Of a stretch of DNA of 46,929 bases, positions 31,078 to 42,424 are shown piece after piece. The translations under genes were made by a program, and so were the position numbers. The notes under the pieces are model-generated. The model saw only the letters and a program-made list of their open reading frames with translations. It had not been told where the DNA came from and made no database searches. Source of the DNA: Thauera terpenica 58Eu (GTDB lineage: Bacteria > Pseudomonadota > Gammaproteobacteria > Burkholderiales > Rhodocyclaceae); contig NZ_ATJV01000055.1 in NCBI RefSeq assembly GCF_000443165.1, positions 1 to 46,929 on the forward strand, read 5' to 3'. How positions within the stretch are numbered: the first letter of the stretch is position 1; each line of letters starts with the position of its first letter.

Positions 31078-32487
31078 ATGAACGCTCAAGACGTCATGAA
31101 GATGATCCAGGAAAACGAAGTCCGCTTCGTGGACCTGCGCTTCACCGATACCCGCGGCAAGGAACACCACGTCGGCCTGCCGGTTTCGGCCTTCGAGGAA
31201 GAGCACTTCGAGCAAGGCCACCCCTTCGACGGCTCCTCGCTGGCCGGCTGGAAAGGCATCCAGGCCTCGGACATGATCCTGATGCCGGAGCCGTCCACCG
31301 CCTATCTCGACCCCTTCTTCGACGAGGCCACGCTGGTCATCACCTGCGACGTCGTCGAACCCTCGGACGGCAAGGGCTACGACCGCGATCCGCGCTCGAT
31401 CGCCAAGCGCGCCGAGGCCTATCTGAAGAGCACCGGTATCGGCGACACCGCCTACTTCGGCCCCGAGCCCGAGTTCTTCATCTTTGACGCCGTCGAATGG
31501 TCGATCGACATGTCCGGCGTGTACAGCAAGATCATCTCCGAAGAGGCCGCCTGGTCCACCGCCGAGAAGTTCGAAGGCGGCAACACCGGCCACCGTCCGC
31601 GCGTCAAGGGCGGTTACTTCCCGGTGCCGCCGGTCGACAGCCTGAACGACGTGCGTGCCGCCATGTGCCTGGCGCTCGAAGCCTGCGGCGTGCCGGTCGA
31701 AGTGCATCACCACGAAGTCGCCAATGCCGGCCAGTGCGAGATCGGCACCCGCTTCAGCACGCTCACCCAGCGCGCTGACTGGACCCAGGTGCTGAAGTAC
31801 ATCGTGCACAACGTCGCGCACCAGTACGGCAAGACCGCCACCTTCATGCCCAAGCCCATCGTCGGTGACAACGGCTCCGGCATGCACGTCCATCAGTCGA
31901 TCTGGAAGGACGGCCAGAACCTGTTCGCTGGCAACGGCTACGCCGGCCTGTCCGAGACCGCGCTGTATTACATCGGCGGCATCATCAAGCACGCGCGCGC
32001 GCTCAACGCCATCACCAACCCGGGCACCAACTCCTACAAGCGCCTGGTGCCGCACTACGAAGCCCCGACCAAGCTCGCTTACTCGGCGCGCAACCGCTCG
32101 GCCTCGATCCGCATCCCCTACGTCGCCAACCCGAAGGGGCGCCGTGTCGAGGCGCGCTTCCCCGACCCCCTGGCCAACCCCTACCTGTGCTTCGCGGCGC
32201 TGATGATGGCCGGCCTGGACGGCATCCAGAACAAGATCCACCCCGGCGATCCGGCCGACAAGAACCTGTACGATCTGCCACCGGAAGAGGACGCGCTGAT
32301 CCCGACCGTGTGCACCAGCCTCGAGCAGGCGCTGGAACATCTGGACAAGGACCGCGAGTTCCTGACCCGTGGCGGCGTGTTCTCCAATGACTTCATTGAC
32401 GCCTACATCACCCTGAAGATGGAAGAGGTCGACCGCATGCGCATCACCACCCACCCGGTGGAGTTCGACATGTATTACAGCCTCTAA
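31078..32487 (+). CDS. glnA: Glutamine synthetase, type I
   Basis: A 469-residue GSI, exactly the usual length, making glutamine from glutamate and ammonia. It has [12 protein letters not shown], the catalytic-core signatures [12 protein letters not shown]-like ([20 protein letters not shown]), the ATP-binding [17 protein letters not shown] block and the adenylylation loop Tyr in [10 protein letters not shown]. Start at 31078 with AGGAG; longer frames lack support. Control by NtrC and sigma-54 is expected from the sites upstream. Confidence 0.97.
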   Translation: MNAQDVMKMIQENEVRFVDLRFTDTRGKEHHVGLPVSAFEEEHFEQGHPFDGSSLAGWKGIQASDMILMPEPSTAYLDPFFDEATLVITCDVVEPSDGKGYDRDPRSIAKRAEAYLKSTGIGDTAYFGPEPEFFIFDAVEWSIDMSGVYSKIISEEAAWSTAEKFEGGNTGHRPRVKGGYFPVPPVDSLNDVRAAMCLALEACGVPVEVHHHEVANAGQCEIGTRFSTLTQRADWTQVLKYIVHNVAHQYGKTATFMPKPIVGDNGSGMHVHQSIWKDGQNLFAGNGYAGLSETALYYIGGIIKHARALNAITNPGTNSYKRLVPHYEAPTKLAYSARNRSASIRIPYVANPKGRRVEARFPDPLANPYLCFAALMMAGLDGIQNKIHPGDPADKNLYDLPPEEDALIPTVCTSLEQALEHLDKDREFLTRGGVFSNDFIDAYITLKMEEVDRMRITTHPVEFDMYYSL

Positions 32488-32511
32488 GCCAGGACTCCAA
32501 GCGCAGCGCAC

Positions 32512-32540
32512 AAAGGACGGGCATTGCCCGTCCTTTTTTT
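32512..32540 (+). terminator. Terminator of glnA
   Basis: AAAGGACGGGC and GCCCGTCCTTT form an 11-bp stem with a 3-base loop and a run of seven T: a strong intrinsic terminator. Confidence 0.9.
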
Positions 32541-32639
32541 ATCGGGTCTAATCGAGCTTGACTGCGCCCGCACAGCGCCGGACTGACTCTTTCCGCCCGG
32601 CCTGCCGTCCGCTCCGGCAAAGCCCCCACCGACACGAGC

Positions 32640-33125
32640 ATGCGACCGCTTCGAGCACTCCCCCTGATCCTGCTGCTGCATACCGCCCTTCCCGCACAGG
32701 CTGCGGTATACAAATGCATCGATGGCGATGGCAGGGTGACTTACACCAACGACCCCAGCCTGGCGCGTGGCTGCAAGCTGCTCGACTCAGGCCAGGCGGT
32801 GTCGACCGTGCCGGCTCCGGTTCGGCGCCCGGCAGCAAGTCCGGGCAGCTCCTCCTCCACCTCACCGGCCTTCCCGCGCGTCAGCGCAGACGACCAGCGC
32901 GCACGCGACGATGGTCGACGCCAGGTGCTGGAGTCCGAGCTGGCGACCGAGGAGAAGGCGCTGGCGGAAGCCGAGCACAGCCTCCTTGAGCAGGAGTCGA
33001 TCCGGCTCGGCAACGAGCGCAACTACCAGAAAGTGCTCGACCGGCTGCAACCCTTCAAGGACAAGCTTGAACTGCACAAACGCAACATCGAGGCGCTGCG
33101 GCGCGAGATCTCCGGCCTGAAGTAG
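32640..33125 (+). CDS. DUF4124 periplasmic coiled-coil protein
   Basis: A 161-residue exported protein. A signal peptide (ends near PAQA) is followed at once by the DUF4124 start AVYKCIDGDGRVTYTNDP and a partner Cys in ARGCKLL. A Pro/Ser linker follows, then a long charged coiled coil (residues 85-160). It lies between glnA and ntrB, but a nitrogen role is not evident. It probably sits in the periplasm. Confidence 0.8.
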   Translation: MRPLRALPLILLLHTALPAQAAVYKCIDGDGRVTYTNDPSLARGCKLLDSGQAVSTVPAPVRRPAASPGSSSSTSPAFPRVSADDQRARDDGRRQVLESELATEEKALAEAEHSLLEQESIRLGNERNYQKVLDRLQPFKDKLELHKRNIEALRREISGLK

Positions 33126-33177
33126 AGCACTGGCGCGCGTCTTGCTTGGCATCCTGGACACAAAACGGGACGCCCCC

Positions 33178-34251
33178 ATGCCCAAACCCAGATCCACCCC
33201 CTTGATCAACAACGGACTGTTCGCCGGGATTGAGCTGCTGTCGACGGCGGTGGTGCTGGTCGACGCCGACCTGTGCATTCGCCACCTCAACCCCAGCGCG
33301 GAAAACCTGTTCGCGATCAGCCGTCACAAGCTCCTCGGCATGCCCCTGAGCCTGCTTCTGGGGAAGCCGCCGGGACTGGCTGCGGCGCTCGACAACGCGC
33401 TGCACAGCAACTGGAGCTATACCGGCCAGGACATGACGGTCGCGCACCCCAACGCCGATCCGATCCGGCTCGACTGCACGGTGAGCCCGGTCGACAGCGC
33501 AGGCATCCGCCTGGTGCTGGAGTTCCGTCCCATCGACGCCCAGCTGCGGGTTGCGCGCGAAGAGCAGCTGCTCCAGCAGCAACAGGCCAACCGTGAGCTG
33601 ATCCGCAATCTCGCGCACGAAATCAAGAACCCGCTCGGCGGCATCCGGGGCTCCGCCCAATTGCTGCAGCGTGAACTGGGCGATGCGCAACTGCGCGAAT
33701 TCACCGCCGTCATCATCGCCGAGGCCGACCGTCTGAACGAGCTCATGAGCCGGCTGCTGAGCTCGCACTGCATGATGCGTCCGGCGCCGCTGAATATTCA
33801 CGATGTGCTCGAGCGCGTGCGCCGCCTGATCCTGGCTGAGTTCCCCGCGCTCGACATACGCGGTGACTATGACCTCAGCCTGCCCGAGCTCAGCGCCGAT
33901 CGCGAGCAGCTCATCCAGGCCATTCTCAACATCGTGCGCAACGCCGCGCAGGCAGTGGAGGGCGCAGGCGAGATCCTGCTGCGCACGCGGGTGGCACGCC
34001 AGGTCACCCTGGCAAAGCGTCGCTACAAGCTGGCACTGGAATTGCAAGTGATCGACAACGGCCCCGGCATCGCCACCCACATCCGCGAGCAGATCTTCTA
34101 TCCGCTGGTGTCGGGGCGCGCCGGCGGCAGCGGCCTCGGACTGTCGCTGGCCCAGGGCTTCATCGAACAACATCAGGGCATGATCGAAGTGGACAGCCGC
34201 CCGGGGCGCACCTGCTTCACGATCCTGCTGCCGATTTCCGACCGTGTGTGA
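33178..34251 (+). CDS. ntrB: Nitrogen sensor histidine kinase NtrB
   Basis: A 357-residue soluble kinase. A PAS domain spans about 15-125, the phospho-acceptor His lies in NLAHEIKNPLGGIRGSAQLL, and the ATP domain has NIVRNAAQAVEG, DNGPGIATH and GGSGLGLSLAQGF. It phosphorylates or dephosphorylates NtrC under PII control. The start at 33178 is chosen to fit family length; an upstream start at 33142 is possible. Confidence 0.93.
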   Translation: MPKPRSTPLINNGLFAGIELLSTAVVLVDADLCIRHLNPSAENLFAISRHKLLGMPLSLLLGKPPGLAAALDNALHSNWSYTGQDMTVAHPNADPIRLDCTVSPVDSAGIRLVLEFRPIDAQLRVAREEQLLQQQQANRELIRNLAHEIKNPLGGIRGSAQLLQRELGDAQLREFTAVIIAEADRLNELMSRLLSSHCMMRPAPLNIHDVLERVRRLILAEFPALDIRGDYDLSLPELSADREQLIQAILNIVRNAAQAVEGAGEILLRTRVARQVTLAKRRYKLALELQVIDNGPGIATHIREQIFYPLVSGRAGGSGLGLSLAQGFIEQHQGMIEVDSRPGRTCFTILLPISDRV

Positions 34252-34262
34252 GCCCAGCTCAC

Positions 34263-34277
34263 GCACCCTTATGGTGC
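34263..34277. promoter_or_regulatory. NtrC-binding site directly before ntrC
   Basis: GCACC-CTTAT-GGTGC is a perfect dyad with the same arms and flanking bases (C before, A after) as the glnA site. It ends 7 bases before the ntrC start, where it could block a local promoter or ribosome access. Confidence 0.65.
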
Positions 34278-34284
34278 ATGCCGA

Positions 34285-35724
<1,440 letters not shown>

Positions 35725-35851
35725 GCTCCCCAGCCAGTGAACAGAAGTGGGCCGCAGCGCGGACGCAGGAAGCCCGGCCGACTGGCCGACTCGTAAGCGA
35801 CTCACGGTTGACGGATAATGTGCGCACATCCGCTGTTCGCAAATTCACACC

Positions 35852-36688
35852 GTGCCCACCCCTGCCACCCCAGACACCTCCACCCCTGCCGGCGCGCTGA
35901 CCACCACCGTGGCCGAGCTGGGTCCACTCGCAGCACGCTTTGCGATCGAGTGGGTGGACAGTTGCGCATCGACCAACAGCAGCCTGATGGAGCACCCGCC
36001 GGCCGACGATGGCAAGGTGCATGTACTGGTTGCGGAGCGCCAGAGCGCGGGGCGCGGCCGGCGCGGGCGACAGTGGCAATCCTGGGCAGAAGGCAGCCTG
36101 ACGTTTTCCCTGCTGTGGCGCTTCGCACCCGGCGCGCCGGTGCCTGCCGGGCTGTCGCTGGTGGCCGGCCTCGCCGTGGCGCGCACGATAGAGCAACTGG
36201 GGGTGCTCGGGGTGCAGCTGAAATGGCCCAATGATGTGCTGGTCAATGGCGAAAAGCTCGCCGGCATTCTGGTCGAGCTGCTCCCCGCACGCGACCGCTC
36301 GCTGAGCGCGGTGATCGGCATCGGCATCAATCTGCAGCTGCCCCCGGATGCGCACATCGAGCACCACGCCGGCGTCACCGATCTGATGCGGGCACTCGAG
36401 CACGCCCCGCCCTCCAGACCCGCGCTGCTGGCGCGCCTGCTCGCCGAGCTTCAGGCGCTGCTCGACACCTATGCGCTTGCAGGCTTTCCCGCCCTCAGGG
36501 GCGCATGGGAGCAGCGCAACGCCTTTGCCGAGCTCCCGGTACGCATCAGCGGCGAGCGCGACGCGAGCGACGGCATCTGCCTGGGCGTGGATGAGGATGG
36601 CGCCCTGCTCCTGCGTACCAGCGACGGTGTGACACGCATCCTGGCGGGTGACGTTTCCTTGCGTCCGCTGGGTGGAGAGCGCACATGA
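35852..36688 (+). CDS. birA: Biotin-protein ligase, without DNA-binding domain
   Basis: A 278-residue enzyme that attaches biotin to acetyl-CoA carboxylase carrier protein. It has CASTNSSLM, the biotinyl-AMP loop ERQSAGRGRRGRQW, and LKWPNDVLVNGEKLAGILVE. The N-terminal helix-turn-helix of the E. coli type is missing, so it is a group I ligase with no direct repressor role. GTG start at 35852. The stop overlaps coaX by 4 bases. Confidence 0.9.
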   Translation: MPTPATPDTSTPAGALTTTVAELGPLAARFAIEWVDSCASTNSSLMEHPPADDGKVHVLVAERQSAGRGRRGRQWQSWAEGSLTFSLLWRFAPGAPVPAGLSLVAGLAVARTIEQLGVLGVQLKWPNDVLVNGEKLAGILVELLPARDRSLSAVIGIGINLQLPPDAHIEHHAGVTDLMRALEHAPPSRPALLARLLAELQALLDTYALAGFPALRGAWEQRNAFAELPVRISGERDASDGICLGVDEDGALLLRTSDGVTRILAGDVSLRPLGGERT

Positions 36689-37410
36689 TCCTGCTCATCG
36701 ACGCTGGCAACAGCCGCATCAAATGGCGGCTGCAGTGCGCATCGAAGGGGCGGGTGGAGGCCGAAGGCGCGCTCGTCCACGACGACATCGACCGCCTCGC
36801 CAGCCTGCGCCCGCAGGCGCTGAGCGCAGCCCGCATCGTGGGCAGCAACGTGGCGGGCACGGCCGTCGCCGAGCGCATCGCCCGCGCGCTGGGCGGCGAG
36901 CACATCGACTGGCTGCGCCCCGGGCAACAGGCCTGCGGTGTGCGCAACCTCTACGAGCATCCGCTCCAGCTCGGCGCCGATCGCTGGGCAGCGCTCATCG
37001 GCGCGCGCGCTGTGCATGCGTACGCCAGTGTGGTGGTGATGGCCGGCACCGCCACCACGGTGGACCTGCTCTCGGCCAGCGGCGACTTTCTCGGTGGCCT
37101 GATCCTGCCGGGCGTCGAACTCATGCAACAATCGCTTGCCAGGGGTACGGCCCAGCTCCCGTCCGCAAGCGGCAAGTTCAGGCTGCAACCACGGTGCACG
37201 CTGGATGCGATCCGCTCGGGCTGCCTGCAGGCGCAAGCCGGCGCGGTCGAGCGCATGTTCCGCCAGATCGCCACACAGCCGGATGCGCTGTGCCTGCTCA
37301 GTGGCGGTGCTGCCGATGGGTTTGCCGAACTGCTCGACATTCCGCTGCAACGCATTGACAACCTGGTGCTGCACGGCCTTGCCGTTTTCGCCGCTTCGCA
37401 CCCTCAATAA
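36685..37410 (+). CDS. coaX: Type III pantothenate kinase
   Basis: A 241-residue Coa[14 protein letters not shown] (phosphate loop), [24 protein letters not shown], and [11 protein letters not shown]. It catalyses the first step of CoA synthesis. The birA-coaX pair with ATGA overlap is common in betaproteobacteria. The CoA pathway gene coaE also lies in this window. Confidence 0.92.
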   Translation: MILLIDAGNSRIKWRLQCASKGRVEAEGALVHDDIDRLASLRPQALSAARIVGSNVAGTAVAERIARALGGEHIDWLRPGQQACGVRNLYEHPLQLGADRWAALIGARAVHAYASVVVMAGTATTVDLLSASGDFLGGLILPGVELMQQSLARGTAQLPSASGKFRLQPRCTLDAIRSGCLQAQAGAVERMFRQIATQPDALCLLSGGAADGFAELLDIPLQRIDNLVLHGLAVFAASHPQ

Positions 37411-37445
37411 CACGCCAACGATCAAGAACCCCAGGGAGACACCCG

Positions 37446-38810
37446 ATGGAAGCCACCCGCATCGAACTCGAAGCCAAGGACATCCCCACCCACTGGTACA
37501 ACGTCGTCGCCGACATGCCCACACCCCCGGCGCCGCCGCTGGGACCGGACGGCAAACCCGCCACGCCCGAGCAGATGGGCGCCATCTTCCCCGGCGCCAT
37601 CCTCGAACAGGAGATGAGCGCCCAGCGCTGGATCGAGATCCCGCAGGAAGTGCGCGAAATCTACCGCCTGTGGCGCCCCAGCCCGCTGGTGCGGGCAGTA
37701 CGCCTGGAGCGGGCGCTGGGCACACCAGCGAAGATCTTCTTCAAGTACGAAGGTGTTTCCCCCGCGGGTTCGCACAAACCCAACTCCGCCGTGCCTCAGG
37801 CCTATTACAACAAGCAGGCGGGCATCAAGCGCCTGAGCACCGAGACCGGTGCTGGCCAGTGGGGCTCATCGATCGCGTTTGCGGGCCAGATGTTCGGACT
37901 CGATGTCCGGGTCTACATGGTGAAGGTGAGCTACGATCAAAAGCCTTATCGCCGGCTGATGATGCAGACCTGGGGCGCGGAGGTTTTCGCCAGCCCTTCG
38001 CCGCTGACCGAAACCGGCCGTCGCCTGCTCGCTGAGAACCCCGACAATGAAGGCTCGCTGGGCATCGCCATCTCGGAAGCGGTGGAAGAGGCCGCGAGTC
38101 GTGCCGATACCAATTACACCCTGGGCTCGGTGCTCAACCACGTCGTGCTGCACCAGAGCATCATCGGCCTGGAGGCAAAGAAGCAATTCGACAAGATCGG
38201 GCTCTACCCCGACCTGGTGATCGGTCCCTGCGGCGGCGGCTCGAGCTTTGCCGGCATCGCCTTCCCCTTCCTTGCCGACAAGGCCAGCGGCGACAAGCGC
38301 GCCGAGAAGCTGCGCTGCATCGCGGTGGAGCCCAGCTCCTGCCCGACCCTGACCAAGGGGCAGTTCGCCTACGATTATGGCGATGCCTCGGGTTTCACGC
38401 CGCTGATGAAGATGTACACGCTGGGCCACGACTTCATGCCGCCTGGCATTCACGCTGGCGGCCTGCGCTATCACGGCGACTCACCGCTGGTGTCGCAGCT
38501 GTTCCACGACGGTCTGATCGAGGCCGTGGCCGTTCCCCAGCTGGCCACCTTCGATGCCGGCGTGCAGTTTGCGCGCGCCGAGGGCATCATCCCCGCACCC
38601 GAGTCCTGCCACGCCATCCGCGCCGCAATCGATGAAGCCCTGCGCTGCAAGGAGACGGGCGAGGCGAAGACCATCCTGTTCAACCTCACTGGTCACGGCC
38701 ATTTCGACATGAGTTCGTATGAACGCTACTTTGCGGGCAAGCTGGAGAACTATGACTACCCAGCCGACGCGGTTGCGGCTTCGCTGGCCCACCTGCCGAA
38801 GCCGGGCTGA
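37446..38810 (+). CDS. TrpB2-type tryptophan synthase beta-like enzyme
   Basis: A 454-residue PLP enzyme of the TrpB2 branch. The PLP lysine lies in [21 protein letters not shown], the phosphate-binding loop is [11 protein letters not shown], and the N-terminal extension (about 60 residues before [12 protein letters not shown]) is typical of TrpB2. TrpB2 enzymes make tryptophan from serine and free indole. No trpA is adjacent, so it may salvage indole or have another role. Ribosome site GGGAG is present. Confidence 0.9.
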   Translation: MEATRIELEAKDIPTHWYNVVADMPTPPAPPLGPDGKPATPEQMGAIFPGAILEQEMSAQRWIEIPQEVREIYRLWRPSPLVRAVRLERALGTPAKIFFKYEGVSPAGSHKPNSAVPQAYYNKQAGIKRLSTETGAGQWGSSIAFAGQMFGLDVRVYMVKVSYDQKPYRRLMMQTWGAEVFASPSPLTETGRRLLAENPDNEGSLGIAISEAVEEAASRADTNYTLGSVLNHVVLHQSIIGLEAKKQFDKIGLYPDLVIGPCGGGSSFAGIAFPFLADKASGDKRAEKLRCIAVEPSSCPTLTKGQFAYDYGDASGFTPLMKMYTLGHDFMPPGIHAGGLRYHGDSPLVSQLFHDGLIEAVAVPQLATFDAGVQFARAEGIIPAPESCHAIRAAIDEALRCKETGEAKTILFNLTGHGHFDMSSYERYFAGKLENYDYPADAVAASLAHLPKPG

Positions 38811-38867
38811 GGGAGAGGCCGCGATGCGAGCGCATGAATCAGCGTATCGAGCACACGGACGCTCGCG

Positions 38868-39746
38868 ATGAGCCTGTTGCGCGTCACCCTCCTCGTACTC
38901 GTCGCCTTGAATGCGCTCGCCTTCGCCGGCATCAAGGGCTGGCTGGGCACGAGCACACCCGGGAGCGAGCACGAGCGCATCAGCATGCAGCTCAACCCCG
39001 AGCACATCCGGCTTGCCACTGATTCGCCTGCGCAAGGGCTGCAGGCATCGCTGCAGCCTGCGAGCCCGGCGTATGAGGCGGCCCCCGCGCAGCCGCAGTC
39101 GCCCCCCATGGCGGCCGCGGGCACCGAGGCGCCTGAGGTGCTCACTGCCGACACCGCTGCCGCCATGGTGGCCGACACGGCTATTGAAGAGGATCCGCCT
39201 GCCGCCGCAGCGCCTGTGGAGGACACCGCAGAGCCCGCGCCAGCGCAGCCAGAGCCTGCTGCGGCGCGGGTGGAGGCGCCTGTTGTCGCGACAACGCCTG
39301 CCACAAGCTGCTTCGTGTGGAGCGCGCTGAGCGAGGCCCAGGCAGACGCCCTCAGCCGTCGTCTGCGCCGCAGCGGCGCGGACCCCGAGCGCAGCCGCAG
39401 CGACATACCAGATTCATGGTGGGTCCGCATTCCTGCGCAAGGCAGCCGCAGCCAGGCCGAGCGCCGGGCGGACGAGCTGCGCGCACTTGGCGTCAAGGAC
39501 TTGTTCATCGTGCAAGAGCCCGGCCCTACGCAATACGCCATCTCGCTCGGCGTGTTCAAGACCGAGAGCCGTGCGCGCGTAATGCTCAACCAGTTGCGCA
39601 ATCAAGGCGTGCGCAACGCCGGCGTGGAGGCGCGCATGACCACCCGCTATCGCGTACAGGCCGAGCTCCCCACCGACATGCTGCGCAGCGTCGAGGGCAG
39701 CGTGCCTGGCATCGACCGCAATCGCAGCACCTGCCCCCGGCGCTGA
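38868..39746 (+). CDS. SPOR-domain protein with one membrane helix
   Basis: A 292-residue protein: one N-terminal membrane helix (residues 3-24), a long Ala/Pro/Glu-rich linker (about 60-140), and a C-terminal SPOR domain with CFVWSALSEAQADALSRRL at its start and YAISLGVFKTESRARVML near the core. SPOR domains bind septal peptidoglycan without stem peptides. It lies 3 bases before coaE, near zapD, so a cell-division role is plausible. Confidence 0.82.
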   Translation: MSLLRVTLLVLVALNALAFAGIKGWLGTSTPGSEHERISMQLNPEHIRLATDSPAQGLQASLQPASPAYEAAPAQPQSPPMAAAGTEAPEVLTADTAAAMVADTAIEEDPPAAAAPVEDTAEPAPAQPEPAAARVEAPVVATTPATSCFVWSALSEAQADALSRRLRRSGADPERSRSDIPDSWWVRIPAQGSRSQAERRADELRALGVKDLFIVQEPGPTQYAISLGVFKTESRARVMLNQLRNQGVRNAGVEARMTTRYRVQAELPTDMLRSVEGSVPGIDRNRSTCPRR

Positions 39747-39749
39747 GCC

Positions 39750-40385
39750 ATGAATACACCTTCTTCGCGCACCTCTCCGCCCTTGGTCATCGGCCTCACC
39801 GGCGGCATCGGCAGCGGCAAGAGCGCCGCTGCCGACCGCTTCGTCGAGCTTGGCGCCAGCCTGGTGGACACCGACGCCATCGCCCACGCACTCACCGCCC
39901 CCAGGGGAGCGGCGATGGCCGCGATCCGTGCGCAGTTCGGGGCTGAGCTCATTGCCGAGGACGGCAGCCTCGACCGCGCGGCGATGCGGGCGCGCGTCTT
40001 TGCCGACGCCGCCGCGCGCCGGCAGCTCGAGGCCATCCTGCATCCGCTCATTGGCGCCGAGAGTGCACGCCAGCGCCTGGCTGCACAGGGGCTTTACGTG
40101 ATTCTGGCGGTGCCCTTGCTGATCGAATCCGGCGACTATCGTGCGCGCTGCGATCGCGTGTGCGTGGTCGACGTCCCGCCCGAGATACAGATCGAACGGG
40201 TACGAGCACGCAGCGCGCTGGATGAGGCGCAGATTCGCGCCATCATGGCGGCGCAGGCCAGCCGCGAGCAGCGCCTTGCCGCCGCCGACGATGTGATCGA
40301 CAACAGCGGCACCTTCGAACACCTGCGCGAGCAGGTCGATGCACTGCATCTGCGCTACTCGGCGCTTGCCGCCCAGCGCGCCTGA
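39750..40385 (+). CDS. coaE: Dephospho-CoA kinase
   Basis: A 211-residue kinase for the last step of CoA synthesis. Walker A is GLTGGIGSGKSAAA, followed by VDTDAIAHALT, the LHPLIGAES segment and VPLLIESGDYRARCDRV. It is part of the common betaproteobacterial coaE-zapD-yacG cluster. Confidence 0.95.
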   Translation: MNTPSSRTSPPLVIGLTGGIGSGKSAAADRFVELGASLVDTDAIAHALTAPRGAAMAAIRAQFGAELIAEDGSLDRAAMRARVFADAAARRQLEAILHPLIGAESARQRLAAQGLYVILAVPLLIESGDYRARCDRVCVVDVPPEIQIERVRARSALDEAQIRAIMAAQASREQRLAAADDVIDNSGTFEHLREQVDALHLRYSALAAQRA

Positions 40386-40472
40386 AGTGCCCGCCACTCA
40401 AGGAGTTGGGCGAAACCGCTGTGCTATCATCGCGACTGACGACAGGGGCGCAGTGCTTGCGGAAAATGTGCG

Positions 40473-41228
40473 GTGATTAGCTACGAATATCCTCTCAACG
40501 AGCGCATCCGCACCTTGTTGCGTCTCGAGGACCTGTTCGACAAGGTTGCGCACTTTTCCGATCGTGATGCCCCGCAAGACCACCACGTCGCGCTGCAGAC
40601 CATCTTCGAGACACTGGAAGTGGCCGGACGTGCTGATCTCAAGGTCGATCTGGTGCAGGAGCTCGAACGCCAGCGCCAGATCCTGATGTCCTTCCGCAAC
40701 AACCCCGAGATATCCGAAGACGCCCTTGCCGGGGCGCTGTACGAGATTGAACACGCCTCAACCGGCCTGCTGTCGATGGCCGGCAAGATCGGCCAGTACC
40801 TGCGTGAAAACGAGTGGCTGATGAGCATTCGCAGCCGCGCGGCAATACCGGGCGGAGTCTGCCAGTTCGACCTGCCTTCCTATCATTACTGGCTGAACCG
40901 CGATCCCGACCTGCGTCGTGGCGACCTCGACAAGTGGATGTCGCCGATGACGCCGATCCGCGCCGGGCTGGAGATCGTGCTGCGCCTGCTGCGCGCCAGT
41001 GGCCGCCCCGAGGCGCAACTCGCGCGCTGTGGCGCTTACCAGCTCACCATGGCCGGTCGCAGCGCGCTGATGCTACGCGTGCGGGTGCCGCATGGAGATG
41101 CGGTGGTCCCCGAGATCAGCGCCAACAAGTACGCGCTCAACATTCGCTTCATGCTGCCCGAGACCGTCGCCCGCCCGCGCCAGGTCGAACGCGACGTGAA
41201 TTTTGAACTCACCTTCTGCAGTCTGTGA
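40473..41228 (+). CDS. zapD: Cell division protein ZapD
   Basis: A 251-residue cytoplasmic protein that crosslinks FtsZ filaments. The start [19 protein letters not shown] is the family signature, with [12 protein letters not shown] and LPSYHYWLN further on. The start is GTG 40473. It overlaps the yacG region at its end. Confidence 0.93.
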   Translation: MISYEYPLNERIRTLLRLEDLFDKVAHFSDRDAPQDHHVALQTIFETLEVAGRADLKVDLVQELERQRQILMSFRNNPEISEDALAGALYEIEHASTGLLSMAGKIGQYLRENEWLMSIRSRAAIPGGVCQFDLPSYHYWLNRDPDLRRGDLDKWMSPMTPIRAGLEIVLRLLRASGRPEAQLARCGAYQLTMAGRSALMLRVRVPHGDAVVPEISANKYALNIRFMLPETVARPRQVERDVNFELTFCSL

Positions 41229-41230
41229 AC

Positions 41231-41446
41231 ATGATGACGAGTGACAAGCCACGCACTGTCCGCTGCCCCACCTGTGGTACGTCCGTTAGCTGGGTGGCGG
41301 AAAGCCAGTATCGACCCTTCTGCTCCGCGCGCTGCCGGCAGATCGATCTGGGCGCGTGGGCATCCGAGGCTTACAGCGTGCCCGCCTCCCCGCCCGACGC
41401 CAGCGACGGCGAGGACTTCCTGCCACCGGGTGTCGAGCGCGACTGA
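41231..41446 (+). CDS. yacG: DNA gyrase inhibitor YacG
   Basis: A 71-residue zinc protein with CPTCG and [17 protein letters not shown], the YacG signature that binds GyrB. The GTG at 41225 would overlap the zapD stop; ATGs at 41231 and 41234 are alternatives. No clear ribosome site, so coupling to zapD is likely. Confidence 0.92.
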   Translation: MMTSDKPRTVRCPTCGTSVSWVAESQYRPFCSARCRQIDLGAWASEAYSVPASPPDASDGEDFLPPGVERD

Positions 41447-41448
41447 AT

Positions 41449-42420
41449 TCAGCGCACCCCTGGCCCCTGGCCGTTGTGCGTTTGCGCCCATGCGCCACGG
41501 ATGGCAGCGATGCCATGAGCACCGGCATTGCGCGCCGTGTCCATGTCGGTCGCGGCCAGGCCGCCCAGTGCAAGCACCGGCATCGGCAAGCCTGAGGCCT
41601 GCTCGCTGAAGCGTGCCCAGCCGATTCCAGCAGCACCCGGATGACTTGCCGTCGGCGCCAGCGGTCCGAGCAAGGCATAGTCAAGCCCGAGGCGGGCCGC
41701 GTGCTCGAGTTCCGCGCGCGCGTGGCAGGACGCCCCCACCCAGCTGCAGTCCGGCCGCTCGCGCAGCGTCATCAGGCTGCGCGTGGGCAGATGCACGCCA
41801 TGGGCGCCGACCCTGCGGGCGAGTGCAGGATCATCGTTGATGAGCACCAGCCCGCCGCAAGCCTCCACCCGCCGCACCACCTCACGGGCGAAGCCCTCCC
41901 TGCGCTCCGGATCGAGTGCGGCCTCGCGCACCTGCACCAGACGCAAGCCGGCCTCCAGCGCCGCATCGAGCGCGGCAAGCTGGGCCGCGATACCAAGCTG
42001 GGCAGCATGGGTGATGCCCATCAGGCGCGGCAGGCGCAGCGCCTTCAGGATGGGCCCATTGGCGGGCAACATGGGCTCAGGCGCGGGGCCGTCGGAGCGC
42101 ACCCAGTCTAGCGCCGCATGCACCTTGGCGCTGAGTTCGCCCTCCCAGGCCGAGACCTCGAAAAAATGCAGGCGCACATGGGCGTGTTCATACACATGCT
42201 CACGTCTCAACCAGGGCCGCAGCTGGGTGACGTGGATTCCAAGCTCCTCCTCGAGTTCACGACACAGTGCCTGGGCGGGCGTTTCACCGCGCTCGACCTT
42301 GCCGCCAGGAAACTCCCAATAGCCGGCATAGACCGTGTCCGCTCCGCGCTGACCGAGCAGGTAACGACCGTCAGGCGCCAACAACACCGCAGCCGAGACA
42401 TCGACAAGCTTTCGCGTCAT
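41449..42420 (-). CDS. Nudix hydrolase fused to a ThiE-like domain
   Basis: A 323-residue two-domain protein. Residues 1-130 are a MutT-type Nudix domain with the full box GGKVERGETPAQALCRELEEELGI. Residues 135-320 are a thiamine-phosphate-synthase-like TIM barrel with LVQVREAALDP, VLINDDPALARRVGAHGVHL and GIAAIRGAW. MutT clears 8-oxo-dGTP; the ThiE-like half may act on a pyrimidine by-product or be non-catalytic. Fusion is known in proteobacteria. The ATG at 42420 lies just after the ATPase stop. Confidence 0.88.
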   Translation of the reverse strand: MTRKLVDVSAAVLLAPDGRYLLGQRGADTVYAGYWEFPGGKVERGETPAQALCRELEEELGIHVTQLRPWLRREHVYEHAHVRLHFFEVSAWEGELSAKVHAALDWVRSDGPAPEPMLPANGPILKALRLPRLMGITHAAQLGIAAQLAALDAALEAGLRLVQVREAALDPERREGFAREVVRRVEACGGLVLINDDPALARRVGAHGVHLPTRSLMTLRERPDCSWVGASCHARAELEHAARLGLDYALLGPLAPTASHPGAAGIGWARFSEQASGLPMPVLALGGLAATDMDTARNAGAHGIAAIRGAWAQTHNGQGPGVR

Positions 42421-42424
42421 TGGC

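Noticed and set aside
31063-32511. A 482-codon minus-strand frame opposite glnA
   Set aside because: It is a mirror frame of a highly conserved gene, with a Val/Gly/Asp-rich translation and no motif.
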